Origin: an uncultured Lachnospiraceae bacterium
GTDB lineage: Bacteria > Bacillota > Clostridia > Lachnospirales > Lachnospiraceae
Assembly (NCBI GenBank): GCA_910577015.1
Contig: CAJTKU010000003.1
Span: 186,001 to 250,000 of the forward strand
DNA: 64,000 nucleotides
Reading direction: 5' to 3'
Part shown: piece after piece, positions 8,792-16,730 of the stretch
Layout: every line of letters begins with the position of its first letter
Position numbering within the stretch: the stretch's first letter is position 1
Notes under the pieces: generated by a model
What the model saw: only the letters and a program-made list of their open reading frames with translations
The model's database searches: none
Told to the model about the DNA's origin: nothing
Made by a program: the position numbers and the translations under genes

Positions 8792-9679
8792 ATGGTGAAA
8801 GAAAGAGAAACCGGGATAGGGGACGCCGTGATTTTGACAGCGGAGTCCGGCGGGGAAATCACGGTTCTGGGAGCGAAAGGGCAGCCTTCCCGGATTGCAA
8901 TACCTGAAATGATAGACGGGTTTCCTGTAACAACGATTGCAAAAAAGGCGTTTTTGGGCAATAAAGTCCTGACGGAAGTTTCCCTGCCGGTTACTGTCAG
9001 GGAAATCGGGGATTGGGCATTTGCCCATTGCAGCAGCCTGTATAAACTGGAAATGTCTTCAAGTGACATACATGTCGGTAAAGATATCTGCAAGGGATGC
9101 AAAATGCTTCAGGTTCTGGATACAGGTATGGGCATGGAAACAGCCCGGCTGTTTGCGGCAGTGCCGGTTATGCTGGATGCGGAATATTTGTTTGCGCCTG
9201 AGGAGGCCGGCAGTGCAGAGTGGCTTGCGAAATGGGATGACAGGATGCTCACCCTGCTTTCCAGGCATGACGAGTCAGGATTTACCCGGCTGGTGTTGTG
9301 TGGGGAAGAAGATTTGCTTGCGGATTTGCCCACCTATGTGGCAAAAAAGAGGAGGGAGAAAGCCGAAATGTGTTTTCTGAGGCTGTTAAACCCAATCGGA
9401 CTTTCGGAAGAAAACGAAAAAAGGCTGCGGGAGTATCTGTGTACGCATACGAAAGGGTGTGATTCGGAAGCGGCATGGGAAACCCTTCTTCTATCCCACG
9501 GGGATGAACGCGCCTATTACGAAGAATTTATGAAAACGGGCTGTGTAACGGGAGAAAACATTACGGATATGCTTGCTGACATGAAAGACGGGCATACGGA
9601 AATGAAGGCCCTTCTGATGCGCTATCAGGAGGAAGAACTGGGAGAAAGGGACTTCTTTGCATCTTTGTCCCTGGATTGA
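8792..9679 (+). CDS. Leucine-rich-repeat (BspA-like) protein of the MoxR/VWA operon
   Basis: The 295-residue protein has two to three BspA-type leucine-rich repeats in its first 110 residues (for example TTIAKKAFLGN and VREIGDWAFAHCSSLYKLEM). A mostly helical, charged C-terminal part that I do not recognise follows. There is no signal peptide, so unlike most BspA-like proteins it is predicted to be cytoplasmic. Its place as the last gene of the MoxR/VWA operon suggests an adaptor or recognition role for the ATPase machine. That is inference only. The start has the ribosome binding site AGAAAGGG. Confidence 0.75.
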   Translation: MVKERETGIGDAVILTAESGGEITVLGAKGQPSRIAIPEMIDGFPVTTIAKKAFLGNKVLTEVSLPVTVREIGDWAFAHCSSLYKLEMSSSDIHVGKDICKGCKMLQVLDTGMGMETARLFAAVPVMLDAEYLFAPEEAGSAEWLAKWDDRMLTLLSRHDESGFTRLVLCGEEDLLADLPTYVAKKRREKAEMCFLRLLNPIGLSEENEKRLREYLCTHTKGCDSEAAWETLLLSHGDERAYYEEFMKTGCVTGENITDMLADMKDGHTEMKALLMRYQEEELGERDFFASLSLD

Positions 9680-9693
9680 AAGGCATGGATATA

Positions 9694-9743
9694 AAGGGGG
9701 CGTTGCAAAATCATCGCTTTAGATGTGATTTGCAACGCCCCCT
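9694..9743. terminator. Strong bidirectional terminator between convergent operons
   Basis: A long hairpin (AAGGGGGCGTTGCAAA arm at 9694, TTTGCAACGCCCCCTT arm ending 9743) sits between the leucine-rich-repeat gene and the convergent P-type ATPase gene. It has about 20 bp of stem including a short mismatch region. A-rich and T-rich flanks are weak, so it may act mainly as an RNA 3'-end stabiliser. Confidence 0.7.
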
Positions 9744-9754
9744 TGTCGTGTGTT

Positions 9755-12355
9755 TTATGAACGTCTCAGGCGAGATAAGTATTTTGGCAGCAGTAAAATT
9801 TCATGCATAAACAGAGGCATGGCAGCCAGCAGCAGTAAAAACTTCCAGTCTCCGGCGCTTAAGATGCAGGTGCCAAAGGCGGACGTGACGGAAGGAAAAC
9901 TGGTTACCAGCGCCTGAAGCGCGATGCCGATGGCAAAAGCAGCAATCATCAGTTTGTTGGAAAAGTGGTTCATTTTAAAAACAGAACAGTCCACATCCCG
10001 CATACCTATGGCGTGGAAGAGCTGGGAAATGCCCAGCACCGTAAAAGCATAGGTCTGGCAGCGGACTAAAATCTCCGGGACATTCAACATAATCCGCAGG
10101 TTTTCCAAGGTGACGGGGACATTACCGGCCAGCAGCAGCCGTATGGGGAGCTGCAAAAAGGCGGTCATGCTGATAAGGGCAATCAAAAAGCCGTATAAAA
10201 GCGTACAGGACAGCCCGCCCTCCGCAAATAGATTCTCATCTTTTGGACGGGGCGGTTTTTTCATAAAATGGGAAGTGTCGCTTGCATCAATGCCCAGCGC
10301 CAGGGCGGGCAGGGAATCCGTAATCAGGTTAATCCAGAGGATGTGGCTCGGCTTCAACGGAGAGCAAAGTCCCAAAAGGATGGCGGAAAGCATGGTAATG
10401 ATTTCCCCAAAGTTGGAGGAAAGCAGGAACAACACGGATTTTTTGATATTGGCATAGATACTTCTTCCCTGCTCAATCGCTTTCACAATGGTGGAAAAGT
10501 TGTCGTCCGTCAAAATGATGTCGGCTGCATTTTTGGCGACATCTGTTCCGGTAATACCCATGGCAATGCCCACATCCGCTGATTTCAGGGAAGGCGCGTC
10601 GTTGACGCCATCTCCCGTCATGGCGACGATATGTCCGTTTGTCTTCAAGGCATTGACGATTTTGGTCTTATGCTCAGGTGAAACCTGGGCAAAGACGTGA
10701 GTGTTCTGTAAAGCCAGCGCCAGGTGGGCATCCGGCATGGAGTTAAGCGCAGCGCCGGTCATGCATTCCGATATATCTTCGGCAATGGAAAGCTCTTTGG
10801 CAATGGCGCATGCCGTGTCCACCCTGTCGCCGGTAATCATGATGGTCTGTACGCCGGCGCTGTGACAGGCGGCTACGGCGTCTTTTGCTTCCGGCCGGAT
10901 AGGGTCCTTCATACCGGCAAGTCCGAGAAAAGCCAAATCCTTTTCGGAAGGTCTGGGTTCTCCTGTTTTCATGCCCAGCGCCAGAATGCGCAGGGCTTTT
11001 GCAGACAGTGTTTCTATGGCGTCATAAATCGCTTTTTTGTGCGCCGGGGTAATGGGCAGCAGTCTTCCCTCTTCCCAAATATAGCGGCAGCGCCGTATGA
11101 TTTCATCCGGTGAGCCTTTTGTAAAAGAAATGAAATTACTTCCCTGCTTGTGCAGCGTAGTCATCATTTTGCGCTCCGAGTCAAAGGCAATTTCCCCGAC
11201 GCGGGGAAGGCGCGCTTCAAGCACAGGGCGGTAAAGATGGAAACGGGAAGCCATATCCAAAAGGGCAAGCTCTGTGGGGTCCCCTATCCTTGCTGCGCTT
11301 TCGGCGGCGTATAATTCCTTGTCGCAGGAATCATCCGGCAAAACGGCATCGTTGCAAAGGGTAAAACCTTCCAGAAAGTAGCGGTTTTTTTGCCGGTTCA
11401 GGGCGTCGACAAAACAGAGGCTTCCGTCCGTATAACATTCGGCCACGGACATTTTATTTTGGGTAAGGGTGCCGGTTTTGTCGGAACAGACAACGCTGAC
11501 GCATCCTAAGGTTTCCACGCTCGGCAGTTTTTTCACGATGGTATTGACCTTCACCATACGGGAAACGCTTAAGGCAAGTACCATGGTGACAATGGCGGGC
11601 AGTCCTTCCGGCACAGCGGCAACAGCCAGGGAAATAGCGGTAATCAACATTTCCAGAACATCCCGTTTTTGCAGGATTGCTATGAAGAAAAGCAGGGCGC
11701 AGAGGATAAGGGAAATGATACTCAGCACTTTTCCCAGGTCGGCAAGTCTTTTCTGCAGCGGAGTGGTTTCATTGGGCGCCTCGTTGATAAGCCGCGCTAT
11801 TTTACCGATTTCGGTATCCATGCCGATGGCAGTCACCACGCCCGTTCCCCGTCCGTAGGTAACGTTGGTGGACATATAGGCCTTATTGTGTTCCTTGATG
11901 TCTTTTTCCACCGGCAGGGATTCCCCTGTCAGTGCGGATTCTTCGATTTTTAAACTGAGGGATTCTGTGAGCGTTAAATCCGCCGGCACCTGTCTGCCTG
12001 CATCCAAAAGGACAACGTCGCCCACAATCAAGTCGCTTGCGGGAATTTCCCTGGCACAGCCGTTTTCTAGTATTACGGCTTTTGGGCTTGTCATTTCCTT
12101 TAAAGAATCGAGGGCGCGCTGTGCCTTGCCCTCCTGAATCACGCCGACAACGGCATTGACGAGTATGACGGCCAGAATAATGGCGGTATCGCTGTACTCG
12201 CGTAAAAGCAGGGAAATGGCGGCTGCAATAAAAAGGATAAAAATGAGGGGGTCGTTCAACTGCTCCAGAAAACGCTGCGGCGCCGTTTTTCTGTGACCTT
12301 CCTCCAAAACATTCTGTCCACGGACTGAAAAATCTGTATGTTGTGTGGTATTCAT
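9755..12355 (-). CDS. P-type calcium-translocating ATPase (P2A)
   Basis: This 866-residue cation pump starts at ATG 12355 (ribosome binding site GGGGGGAC). An in-frame start 66 bases upstream lacks a site. All P-type landmarks are present: LTGES in the actuator domain, the phosphorylated Asp of CSDKTGTLTQNK near residue 292, KGSPD in the nucleotide domain and GDGVND in the hinge. Ten transmembrane helices are expected. The N-terminal cation-ATPase domain, the VPEGLPA sequence in helix 4 and the overall length match bacterial P2A calcium ATPases, which export Ca2+ from the cytosol. Metal specificity is inferred from family. It is a single-gene unit, convergent with the MoxR operon. Confidence 0.93.
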   Translation of the reverse strand: MNTTQHTDFSVRGQNVLEEGHRKTAPQRFLEQLNDPLIFILFIAAAISLLLREYSDTAIILAVILVNAVVGVIQEGKAQRALDSLKEMTSPKAVILENGCAREIPASDLIVGDVVLLDAGRQVPADLTLTESLSLKIEESALTGESLPVEKDIKEHNKAYMSTNVTYGRGTGVVTAIGMDTEIGKIARLINEAPNETTPLQKRLADLGKVLSIISLILCALLFFIAILQKRDVLEMLITAISLAVAAVPEGLPAIVTMVLALSVSRMVKVNTIVKKLPSVETLGCVSVVCSDKTGTLTQNKMSVAECYTDGSLCFVDALNRQKNRYFLEGFTLCNDAVLPDDSCDKELYAAESAARIGDPTELALLDMASRFHLYRPVLEARLPRVGEIAFDSERKMMTTLHKQGSNFISFTKGSPDEIIRRCRYIWEEGRLLPITPAHKKAIYDAIETLSAKALRILALGMKTGEPRPSEKDLAFLGLAGMKDPIRPEAKDAVAACHSAGVQTIMITGDRVDTACAIAKELSIAEDISECMTGAALNSMPDAHLALALQNTHVFAQVSPEHKTKIVNALKTNGHIVAMTGDGVNDAPSLKSADVGIAMGITGTDVAKNAADIILTDDNFSTIVKAIEQGRSIYANIKKSVLFLLSSNFGEIITMLSAILLGLCSPLKPSHILWINLITDSLPALALGIDASDTSHFMKKPPRPKDENLFAEGGLSCTLLYGFLIALISMTAFLQLPIRLLLAGNVPVTLENLRIMLNVPEILVRCQTYAFTVLGISQLFHAIGMRDVDCSVFKMNHFSNKLMIAAFAIGIALQALVTSFPSVTSAFGTCILSAGDWKFLLLLAAMPLFMHEILLLPKYLSRLRRS

Positions 12356-12460
12356 AAAGTCCCCCCAGATAAGGTATTGGCAAGTTGTCTGCCTAATGCA
12401 AGATATGATTCGCGTGGACAAAATATACTTGTACCTGTGCGCAAATACAGGTAGAAATAT

Positions 12461-12651
12461 GGAATTTCCTCATTTAGCATTGCGGCAGCCTCGGCGTGCA
12501 TTTGTTCCAACAGGACGCGCTCCCGCTCGAGTAAAAACGCAGCGGCACATAGGATGCTACAGAACAGCATCCAAGGGCCGGCGTTTTTACACGGTCCTTT
12601 ATGGAATCAAATGCACGCCGGGGCTGCCGCAATGTAAAATGGGGATATTCC
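12461..12651 (+). repeat. Palindromic structured repeat, copy 1 (family A)
   Basis: This 191-bp element fills most of the 400-bp gap between divergent genes. Arms of 44 bp (12461-12504 and 12608-12651) are inverted repeats with only about six mismatches. They enclose a 103-bp core (12505-12607) shared with copies at 15062 and 39936. Core features are TTCCA..GGAC pairing with GTCC..TGGAA, GTAAAAACGC pairing with GCGTTTTTAC, and an apical hairpin GGATGCT-loop-AGCATCC. This copy has the least perfect arms of the three. Confidence 0.9.
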
Positions 12652-12666
12652 GGAAGCAGAATTATG

Positions 12667-12695
12667 TTGCGTAAATCTTCCGGTAAAGATATACT
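12667..12695 (+). promoter_or_regulatory. Sigma-A promoter for the UDP-sugar pyrophosphorylase/galE pair
   Basis: TTGCGT (12667-12672), a 17-base spacer and TATACT (12690-12695) lie 60 bases upstream of the start codon. The -10 lies in a perfect 16-bp palindrome, ATATACTATAGTATAT (12689-12704), which could be an operator. Confidence 0.65.
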
Positions 12696-12754
12696 ATAGT
12701 ATATAAAAATGAACGCATCTGCTGTCCCAAAACAGCGCAGAAACGAGGTAAATA

Positions 12755-13987
12755 ATGGAAATTACTTACAATCAGGCGAAAAAGATTCTGGAGGAGTACG
12801 GTCAGGAACATATTCTTAAGTATTATGATGAACTGGATGAAACCGAAAAGCAGGTTCTCCTGGACCAGATTGCCCAAACGGATTTTTCAGTGGTGCAGTC
12901 CTGCAAGCATGCAGGGGAAACGGCAGTAAAAGGAAAGATTACCCCGTTAAAGGCAATGGAGCTTGATGAGATAGAGGCAGATAGGGACAAATACGAACAA
13001 ATCGGCCTTAAGACTATCCGGGAGGGCAGGGTGGCGGCAGTGCTGCTTGCAGGAGGCATGGGCACCAGGCTTGGCTCCGATGACCCCAAGGGGATGTATA
13101 ATATCGGCATTACGAAGGATATCTATATCTTTGAAAGGATTGTGGGCAACCTGCTGGAAGTGGTGAAGCAGGCAGATACCTGGATACATCTTTTTGTGAT
13201 GACAAGCGACAAAAATCATGATGCGACAGTGAAGTTTCTGACAAAGCATTCGTTTTTCGGGTATCGCGGGGAGTATGTCCACTTTTTCAAACAGGAGATG
13301 GCGCCGGCGGCAGATTACAGCGGAAAGATATACATGGAAAGCAAAAGCAGGATGTCTGCCTCGCCAAACGGCAACGGAGGCTGGTACATTTCCATGAAAA
13401 ATACGGGAATGCTTGACATTGTAAAGAAAGAAGGAATTGAATGGCTCAATGTCTTTGCCGTGGACAATGTGCTGCAAAGGATTGCAGACCCGGTTTTTGT
13501 GGGCGCTGTTGTGGATAAGAAATGCGTGGTCGGTTCCAAGGTGGTAAAGAAAAATGCGCCGGATGAAAAAGTGGGCGTTATGTGTCTGGAAGACGGCAGG
13601 CCGTCCATTGTGGAATATTATGAACTGACAGACGAGTTGATGAATGCAAAGGATGAAAAGGGCAGTCCTGCCTATCAGTTCGGCGTTATCCTGAATTATC
13701 TGTTTCAGGAAGAAGCATTACACAAGATGGCGGAAAAGAAACTGCCTTTGCACGTGGTAGAAAAGAAAATCCCTTATATGGATGAGCAGGGGAGAATGAT
13801 AAAACCGGAGCAGCCTAACGGTTATAAGTTTGAAAATCTTGTACTTGACATGATACATGAGATGGAAAGCTGCCTGCCCTTTGAAGTGGTGCGCAGCAAA
13901 GAGTTTGCGCCCATCAAGAATAAGACGGGCGTTGATTCCGTGGAAAGTGCAAGGGCATTGCTTCAGGAAAACGGTGTGGAACTATAA
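12755..13987 (+). CDS. UDPGP-family UTP:sugar-1-phosphate uridylyltransferase
   Basis: The 410-residue enzyme belongs to the UDPGP (eukaryote-like) pyrophosphorylase family, not the GalU family. The nucleotide-binding signature LAGGMGTRLG is at residues 98-107, followed by PKG at 111-113. It condenses UTP with a sugar 1-phosphate (glucose, galactose or N-acetylglucosamine) to give a UDP-sugar and pyrophosphate in the cytoplasm. It lies 30 bases upstream of galE, so the two likely form one operon feeding UDP-glucose/UDP-galactose interconversion and cell-surface glycan synthesis. Preference for glucose- versus GlcNAc-1-phosphate cannot be settled by reading. The start is supported by GAGGTAA ten bases upstream. 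Confidence 0.88.
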   Translation: MEITYNQAKKILEEYGQEHILKYYDELDETEKQVLLDQIAQTDFSVVQSCKHAGETAVKGKITPLKAMELDEIEADRDKYEQIGLKTIREGRVAAVLLAGGMGTRLGSDDPKGMYNIGITKDIYIFERIVGNLLEVVKQADTWIHLFVMTSDKNHDATVKFLTKHSFFGYRGEYVHFFKQEMAPAADYSGKIYMESKSRMSASPNGNGGWYISMKNTGMLDIVKKEGIEWLNVFAVDNVLQRIADPVFVGAVVDKKCVVGSKVVKKNAPDEKVGVMCLEDGRPSIVEYYELTDELMNAKDEKGSPAYQFGVILNYLFQEEALHKMAEKKLPLHVVEKKIPYMDEQGRMIKPEQPNGYKFENLVLDMIHEMESCLPFEVVRSKEFAPIKNKTGVDSVESARALLQENGVEL

Positions 13988-14017
13988 ACAGGCAAAAAGG
14001 ATGAAGGAGGTAACAGA

Positions 14018-15034
14018 ATGGCTATTTTGGTGACGGGAGGCGCAGGTTACATCGGCAGCCATACGGTAGTGGAGCTGCAAAATGCAGGCTATGATGTGGT
14101 AGTGCTGGATAATCTGAGCAATGCAAGTGAAAAATCCCTGGAACGGGTAGAGAAGCTTACAGGAAAAAAGGTTACTTTTTACAAGGCTGATATTTTGGAC
14201 CGCGAGGCCACGGAAAAGATTTTTACAAAAGAACAGATTACGGCTGTCATCCATTTTGCGGGGTTAAAAGCGGTGGGAGAGTCCGTGCAAAAGCCATGGG
14301 AATATTACAACAATAACATTACCGGCACGCTTACCTTGCTGGATGTGATGAGAAAGCACCATGTCAAGAACATCATTTTTTCTTCTTCCTCCACCGTATA
14401 CGGTACGCCCGAGCAGATTCCGGTGACGGAGGAAACGCCGAAAGGAGAATGCACCAATCCCTACGGCTGGACCAAGTCCATGCTGGAGCAGATTCTTATG
14501 GACGTGCAGAAAGCAGACCCCGAATGGAATGTGATTCTTCTCCGCTATTTCAATCCAATCGGCGCGCACAAGAGCGGAACCATCGGGGAAAATCCCAACG
14601 GCATTCCCAACAACCTGATGCCTTATATCACACAGGTAGCGGTGGGCAGGCTCAAAGAACTCGGCGTGTTCGGAAACGATTACCCTACGCCGGACGGCAC
14701 CTGCATCAGGGATTACATCCACGTGCTGGATTTGGCGGACGGCCATGTAAAGGCATTGAAAAAAATAGAAGAAAACGCAGGACTTTGCATCTATAATCTG
14801 GGAACCGGCAACGGTTACAGTGTTCTGGAGGTCATCAAAAATTTTGAGGAAGCCACGGGCATCAACATTCCGTATTCCATAAAGCCGCGCAGAGAAGGGG
14901 ATATTCCCGCCAATTACGCCAATGCCCAAAAAGCTTACGAGGAAATCGGCTGGAAAGCCCGCTATGGCATACGGGAAATGTGTGAAGATTCCTGGCGTTG
15001 GCAGAGCCAGAATCCCAACGGTTACGAGGACTAA
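14018..15034 (+). CDS. galE: UDP-glucose 4-epimerase
   Basis: This 338-residue extended short-chain dehydrogenase has full family length. The NAD-binding motif GGAGYIGSH is at residues 7-15, the catalytic Ser-rich stretch SSSS at 122-125, and the Tyr149-x3-Lys153 pair (YGWTK) is intact. It interconverts UDP-glucose and UDP-galactose in the Leloir pathway. The ribosome binding site AAGGAGGT precedes the ATG. It is co-directional with and close to the UDP-sugar pyrophosphorylase, and the palindromic repeat copy 2 begins 27 bases after the stop. Confidence 0.96.
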   Translation: MAILVTGGAGYIGSHTVVELQNAGYDVVVLDNLSNASEKSLERVEKLTGKKVTFYKADILDREATEKIFTKEQITAVIHFAGLKAVGESVQKPWEYYNNNITGTLTLLDVMRKHHVKNIIFSSSSTVYGTPEQIPVTEETPKGECTNPYGWTKSMLEQILMDVQKADPEWNVILLRYFNPIGAHKSGTIGENPNGIPNNLMPYITQVAVGRLKELGVFGNDYPTPDGTCIRDYIHVLDLADGHVKALKKIEENAGLCIYNLGTGNGYSVLEVIKNFEEATGINIPYSIKPRREGDIPANYANAQKAYEEIGWKARYGIREMCEDSWRWQSQNPNGYED

Positions 15035-15061
15035 GCAATCCAAATGTTCCACCAATAGGTC

Positions 15062-15244
15062 GTTTCCACATTTTGTACGGGCGGCAGCGGCGGTGTATTT
15101 GTTCCAACAGGACACGCTCCCGCTCGGGTAAAAACGCAGCGGCACATAAGAGGTTATAGGACAACCTCTAAGGGCCGGCGTTTTTACACGGTCCTTTATG
15201 GAATCAAATACACCGCCGCTGCCGCCCGTACAAAATGTGGAAAC
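15062..15244 (+). repeat. Palindromic structured repeat, copy 2 (family A)
   Basis: This 183-bp element between galE and the flagellin gene has a perfect 40-bp inverted repeat (15062-15101 and 15205-15244) around a 103-bp core. The core is almost identical to copy 1 and copy 3 except in the apical hairpin, which here is AGAGGTT-loop-AACCTCT. The arm sequence differs from the other copies yet is 40/40 self-complementary. Confidence 0.93.
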
Positions 15245-15260
15245 ATTACACCAAATTTAC

Positions 15261-15289
15261 TTGCAACAAATATTCGGATGCATTATAAT
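15261..15289 (+). promoter_or_regulatory. Sigma-A-like promoter of the flagellin gene
   Basis: TTGCAA (15261-15266), a 17-base spacer and TATAAT (15284-15289). No TAAA-N15-GCCGATAT flagellar sigma-D motif is seen, which is unusual for a flagellin gene. Confidence 0.7.
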
Positions 15290-15344
15290 ATAAGTAAGAA
15301 TATGGAAATAATGTGCGATTTTTCTGTGCAGGAAAGGAGTACGC

Positions 15345-16103
15345 ATGAGAATACAGGGTATGAACAGTGTAAACTCTATATATGGAAAAATAGCCAGCGG
15401 GAAAAGAATCCGGTCTGCAGCGGATGACGCGTCGGGGCTTGCGATTGCCAATAAGTTAAAGAGAAACAGCAACGGACTGGATGTCGGGGCATCCAATATC
15501 AAAGACGGTATCGGTGTTGCCAATATCAAAGACGGAGCGCTTGGCTCCATGCAGGATTCTTTGCAGCGTATCCGCGAGTTAAGCATAAAGGCTTCCAACG
15601 GATTGTATGGCGATTCCGAAAAGCAGATGATTCAAAAGGAAGTTGACCAGCTTTTAGAAGGGATTCAGTATACGGCGGCAGGAACGCAGTTCAATGAAAT
15701 GAAACTGTTGGACGGCAGTATGGCGGATATGGATATAGCAGCCAATGCGGACGGTTCAGGCATGAAAATCCAGATGGAGAACATGACGTTAAAGTCCCTT
15801 GGTATAGACGGGTATGACGTCACCGGGAAGTTTGATATCAGTGCCATTGACAATGCCATGAAAAAAATCAGTGAGGCAAGAAGCGGTACGGGAGCAGTCA
15901 CCAATGCGTTAGAACATGCCTACAATTATAACACGGGGGCATCCCTTAATCTGGTGGGAGCAAGGAGCAGGATTGAAGATTTGGATATACCGAAGGCAGT
16001 ATCCGAGCAAAAGAAAAACAAATTACTGACAGATTACCGTATGGGTATGCTTCGCAGGAAAATGCAGGATGATTCGCTGATTACGAGGATGTTTGGCAGG
16101 TAA
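15345..16103 (+). CDS. Divergent short flagellin / flagellin-like protein
   Basis: The 252-residue protein carries the flagellin N-terminal D0/D1 core (RIRSAADDASGLAIANKLK, then RIRELSIKASNG) and a C-terminal helix with NLVGARSRIEDLDIPKAV. These helices normally pair in the filament. It lacks about a dozen residues at the very N-terminus (the usual NHN..ALN segment). The C-terminal 30 residues are basic and unlike the usual flagellin ending (ILxQAxxAMLAQAN, then an xxLL tail). It could be a minor filament subunit or a specialised flagellin paralogue. It stands alone, far from the flagellar gene cluster at 58655-64000, with its own sigma-A-type promoter and terminator. The ribosome binding site is GGAAAGGAG. 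Confidence 0.85.
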   Translation: MRIQGMNSVNSIYGKIASGKRIRSAADDASGLAIANKLKRNSNGLDVGASNIKDGIGVANIKDGALGSMQDSLQRIRELSIKASNGLYGDSEKQMIQKEVDQLLEGIQYTAAGTQFNEMKLLDGSMADMDIAANADGSGMKIQMENMTLKSLGIDGYDVTGKFDISAIDNAMKKISEARSGTGAVTNALEHAYNYNTGASLNLVGARSRIEDLDIPKAVSEQKKNKLLTDYRMGMLRRKMQDDSLITRMFGR

Positions 16104-16119
16104 AAAATATCAAAATTTG

Positions 16120-16156
16120 ATTCCGATGGGCGGGATGGCTCATCGGAATTTTTTTA
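16120..16156 (+). terminator. Intrinsic terminator after the flagellin gene
   Basis: ATTCCGATG (16120-16128) pairs with CATCGGAAT (16141-16149), followed by a run of seven or more T. Confidence 0.92.
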
Positions 16157-16166
16157 GGAGGAGAAT

Positions 16167-16214
16167 ATGTCAGAACTTAAAGCAGAACTGAAAGCCTGTT
16201 TTAAGCAGTTATAA
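16167..16214 (+). CDS. Possible 15-residue peptide or gene remnant
   Basis: A strong ribosome binding site (AGGAGGAGAAT) precedes ATG 16167, but the frame closes after 15 codons (MSELKAELKACFKQL). It immediately follows the flagellin terminator. It may be the stub of a deleted gene or a leader peptide for the following cluster; there is no further evidence. Confidence 0.3.
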   Translation: MSELKAELKACFKQL

Positions 16215-16253
16215 ATGAAATGTTTGTCACAAGGAGGCAGAAAGGATACCGGT

Positions 16254-16730
16254 ATGGAACGAATCAATAGCATTATAAAAAATAAGGAAAACAGCAATAC
16301 GGATTTTGCAGTGCATATAAAAGGGGAAGAGGAACTGAAAGGGTTGATAAAGGTTCTGGAAGAAAACCATTTTGAGATTCAGGTAAACCTGTTTGATGAA
16401 CAATTAAGCGAATGGATGATGAGGGTGGCAAAAGAGGATAATTACAATACCTGTTTTAGAATACGGAACTGGGACAATGACAAATGTGTGGCGTGGAATC
16501 CATCAATAGAACACTGGCGAATGTATTGTGCAAGTATCATTGAACTGGAGAACGGGGAAATTATTTTTCACGAGGGAAGATATACAAAAGAGACTGCCGA
16601 GACGGAAGCTGACAAAATCATGAAAGATATCGGAGAAGGCAGTTGTCTGGGAAATATATACGGGAATAAGACAAAAGCTCAAATTGTGGAGGCTTTGATA
16701 AAATTCGGAGGGCAAAATGTTAATACCTGA
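16254..16730 (+). CDS. Hypothetical protein
   Basis: This 158-residue, soluble, acidic protein belongs to no family I recognise. I place the start at ATG 16254, with AAGG eight bases upstream. An in-frame ATG at 16215 has no site. The middle contains a Trp-rich segment (near 70-95: NWDN, AWNPSIEHW) and the C-terminus holds a helical GNKTKAQIVEALIKF stretch. The last 14 bases overlap the start of the phosphotransferase gene, so the two are probably translated together. It opens a cluster of small accessory genes. Confidence 0.6.
   Translation: MERINSIIKNKENSNTDFAVHIKGEEELKGLIKVLEENHFEIQVNLFDEQLSEWMMRVAKEDNYNTCFRIRNWDNDKCVAWNPSIEHWRMYCASIIELENGEIIFHEGRYTKETAETEADKIMKDIGEGSCLGNIYGNKTKAQIVEALIKFGGQNVNT

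Noticed and set aside
12352..12674. Short frames on both strands across repeat copy 1
   Set aside because: Similar frames appear in copies 2 and 3 because the core is conserved, but the variable stems change their sequence and length and no ribosome binding sites exist. The element is structural, not coding.
14264..15145. 293-codon antisense frame across galE and into repeat copy 2
   Set aside because: It overlaps a certain galE gene entirely and reads into the palindromic repeat. There is no start signal.
15062..15244. Retron msr/msd or integron attC interpretation of the palindromic elements
   Set aside because: No reverse transcriptase or integrase gene lies near any copy, and the conserved 103-bp core does not match the layout of those sites.
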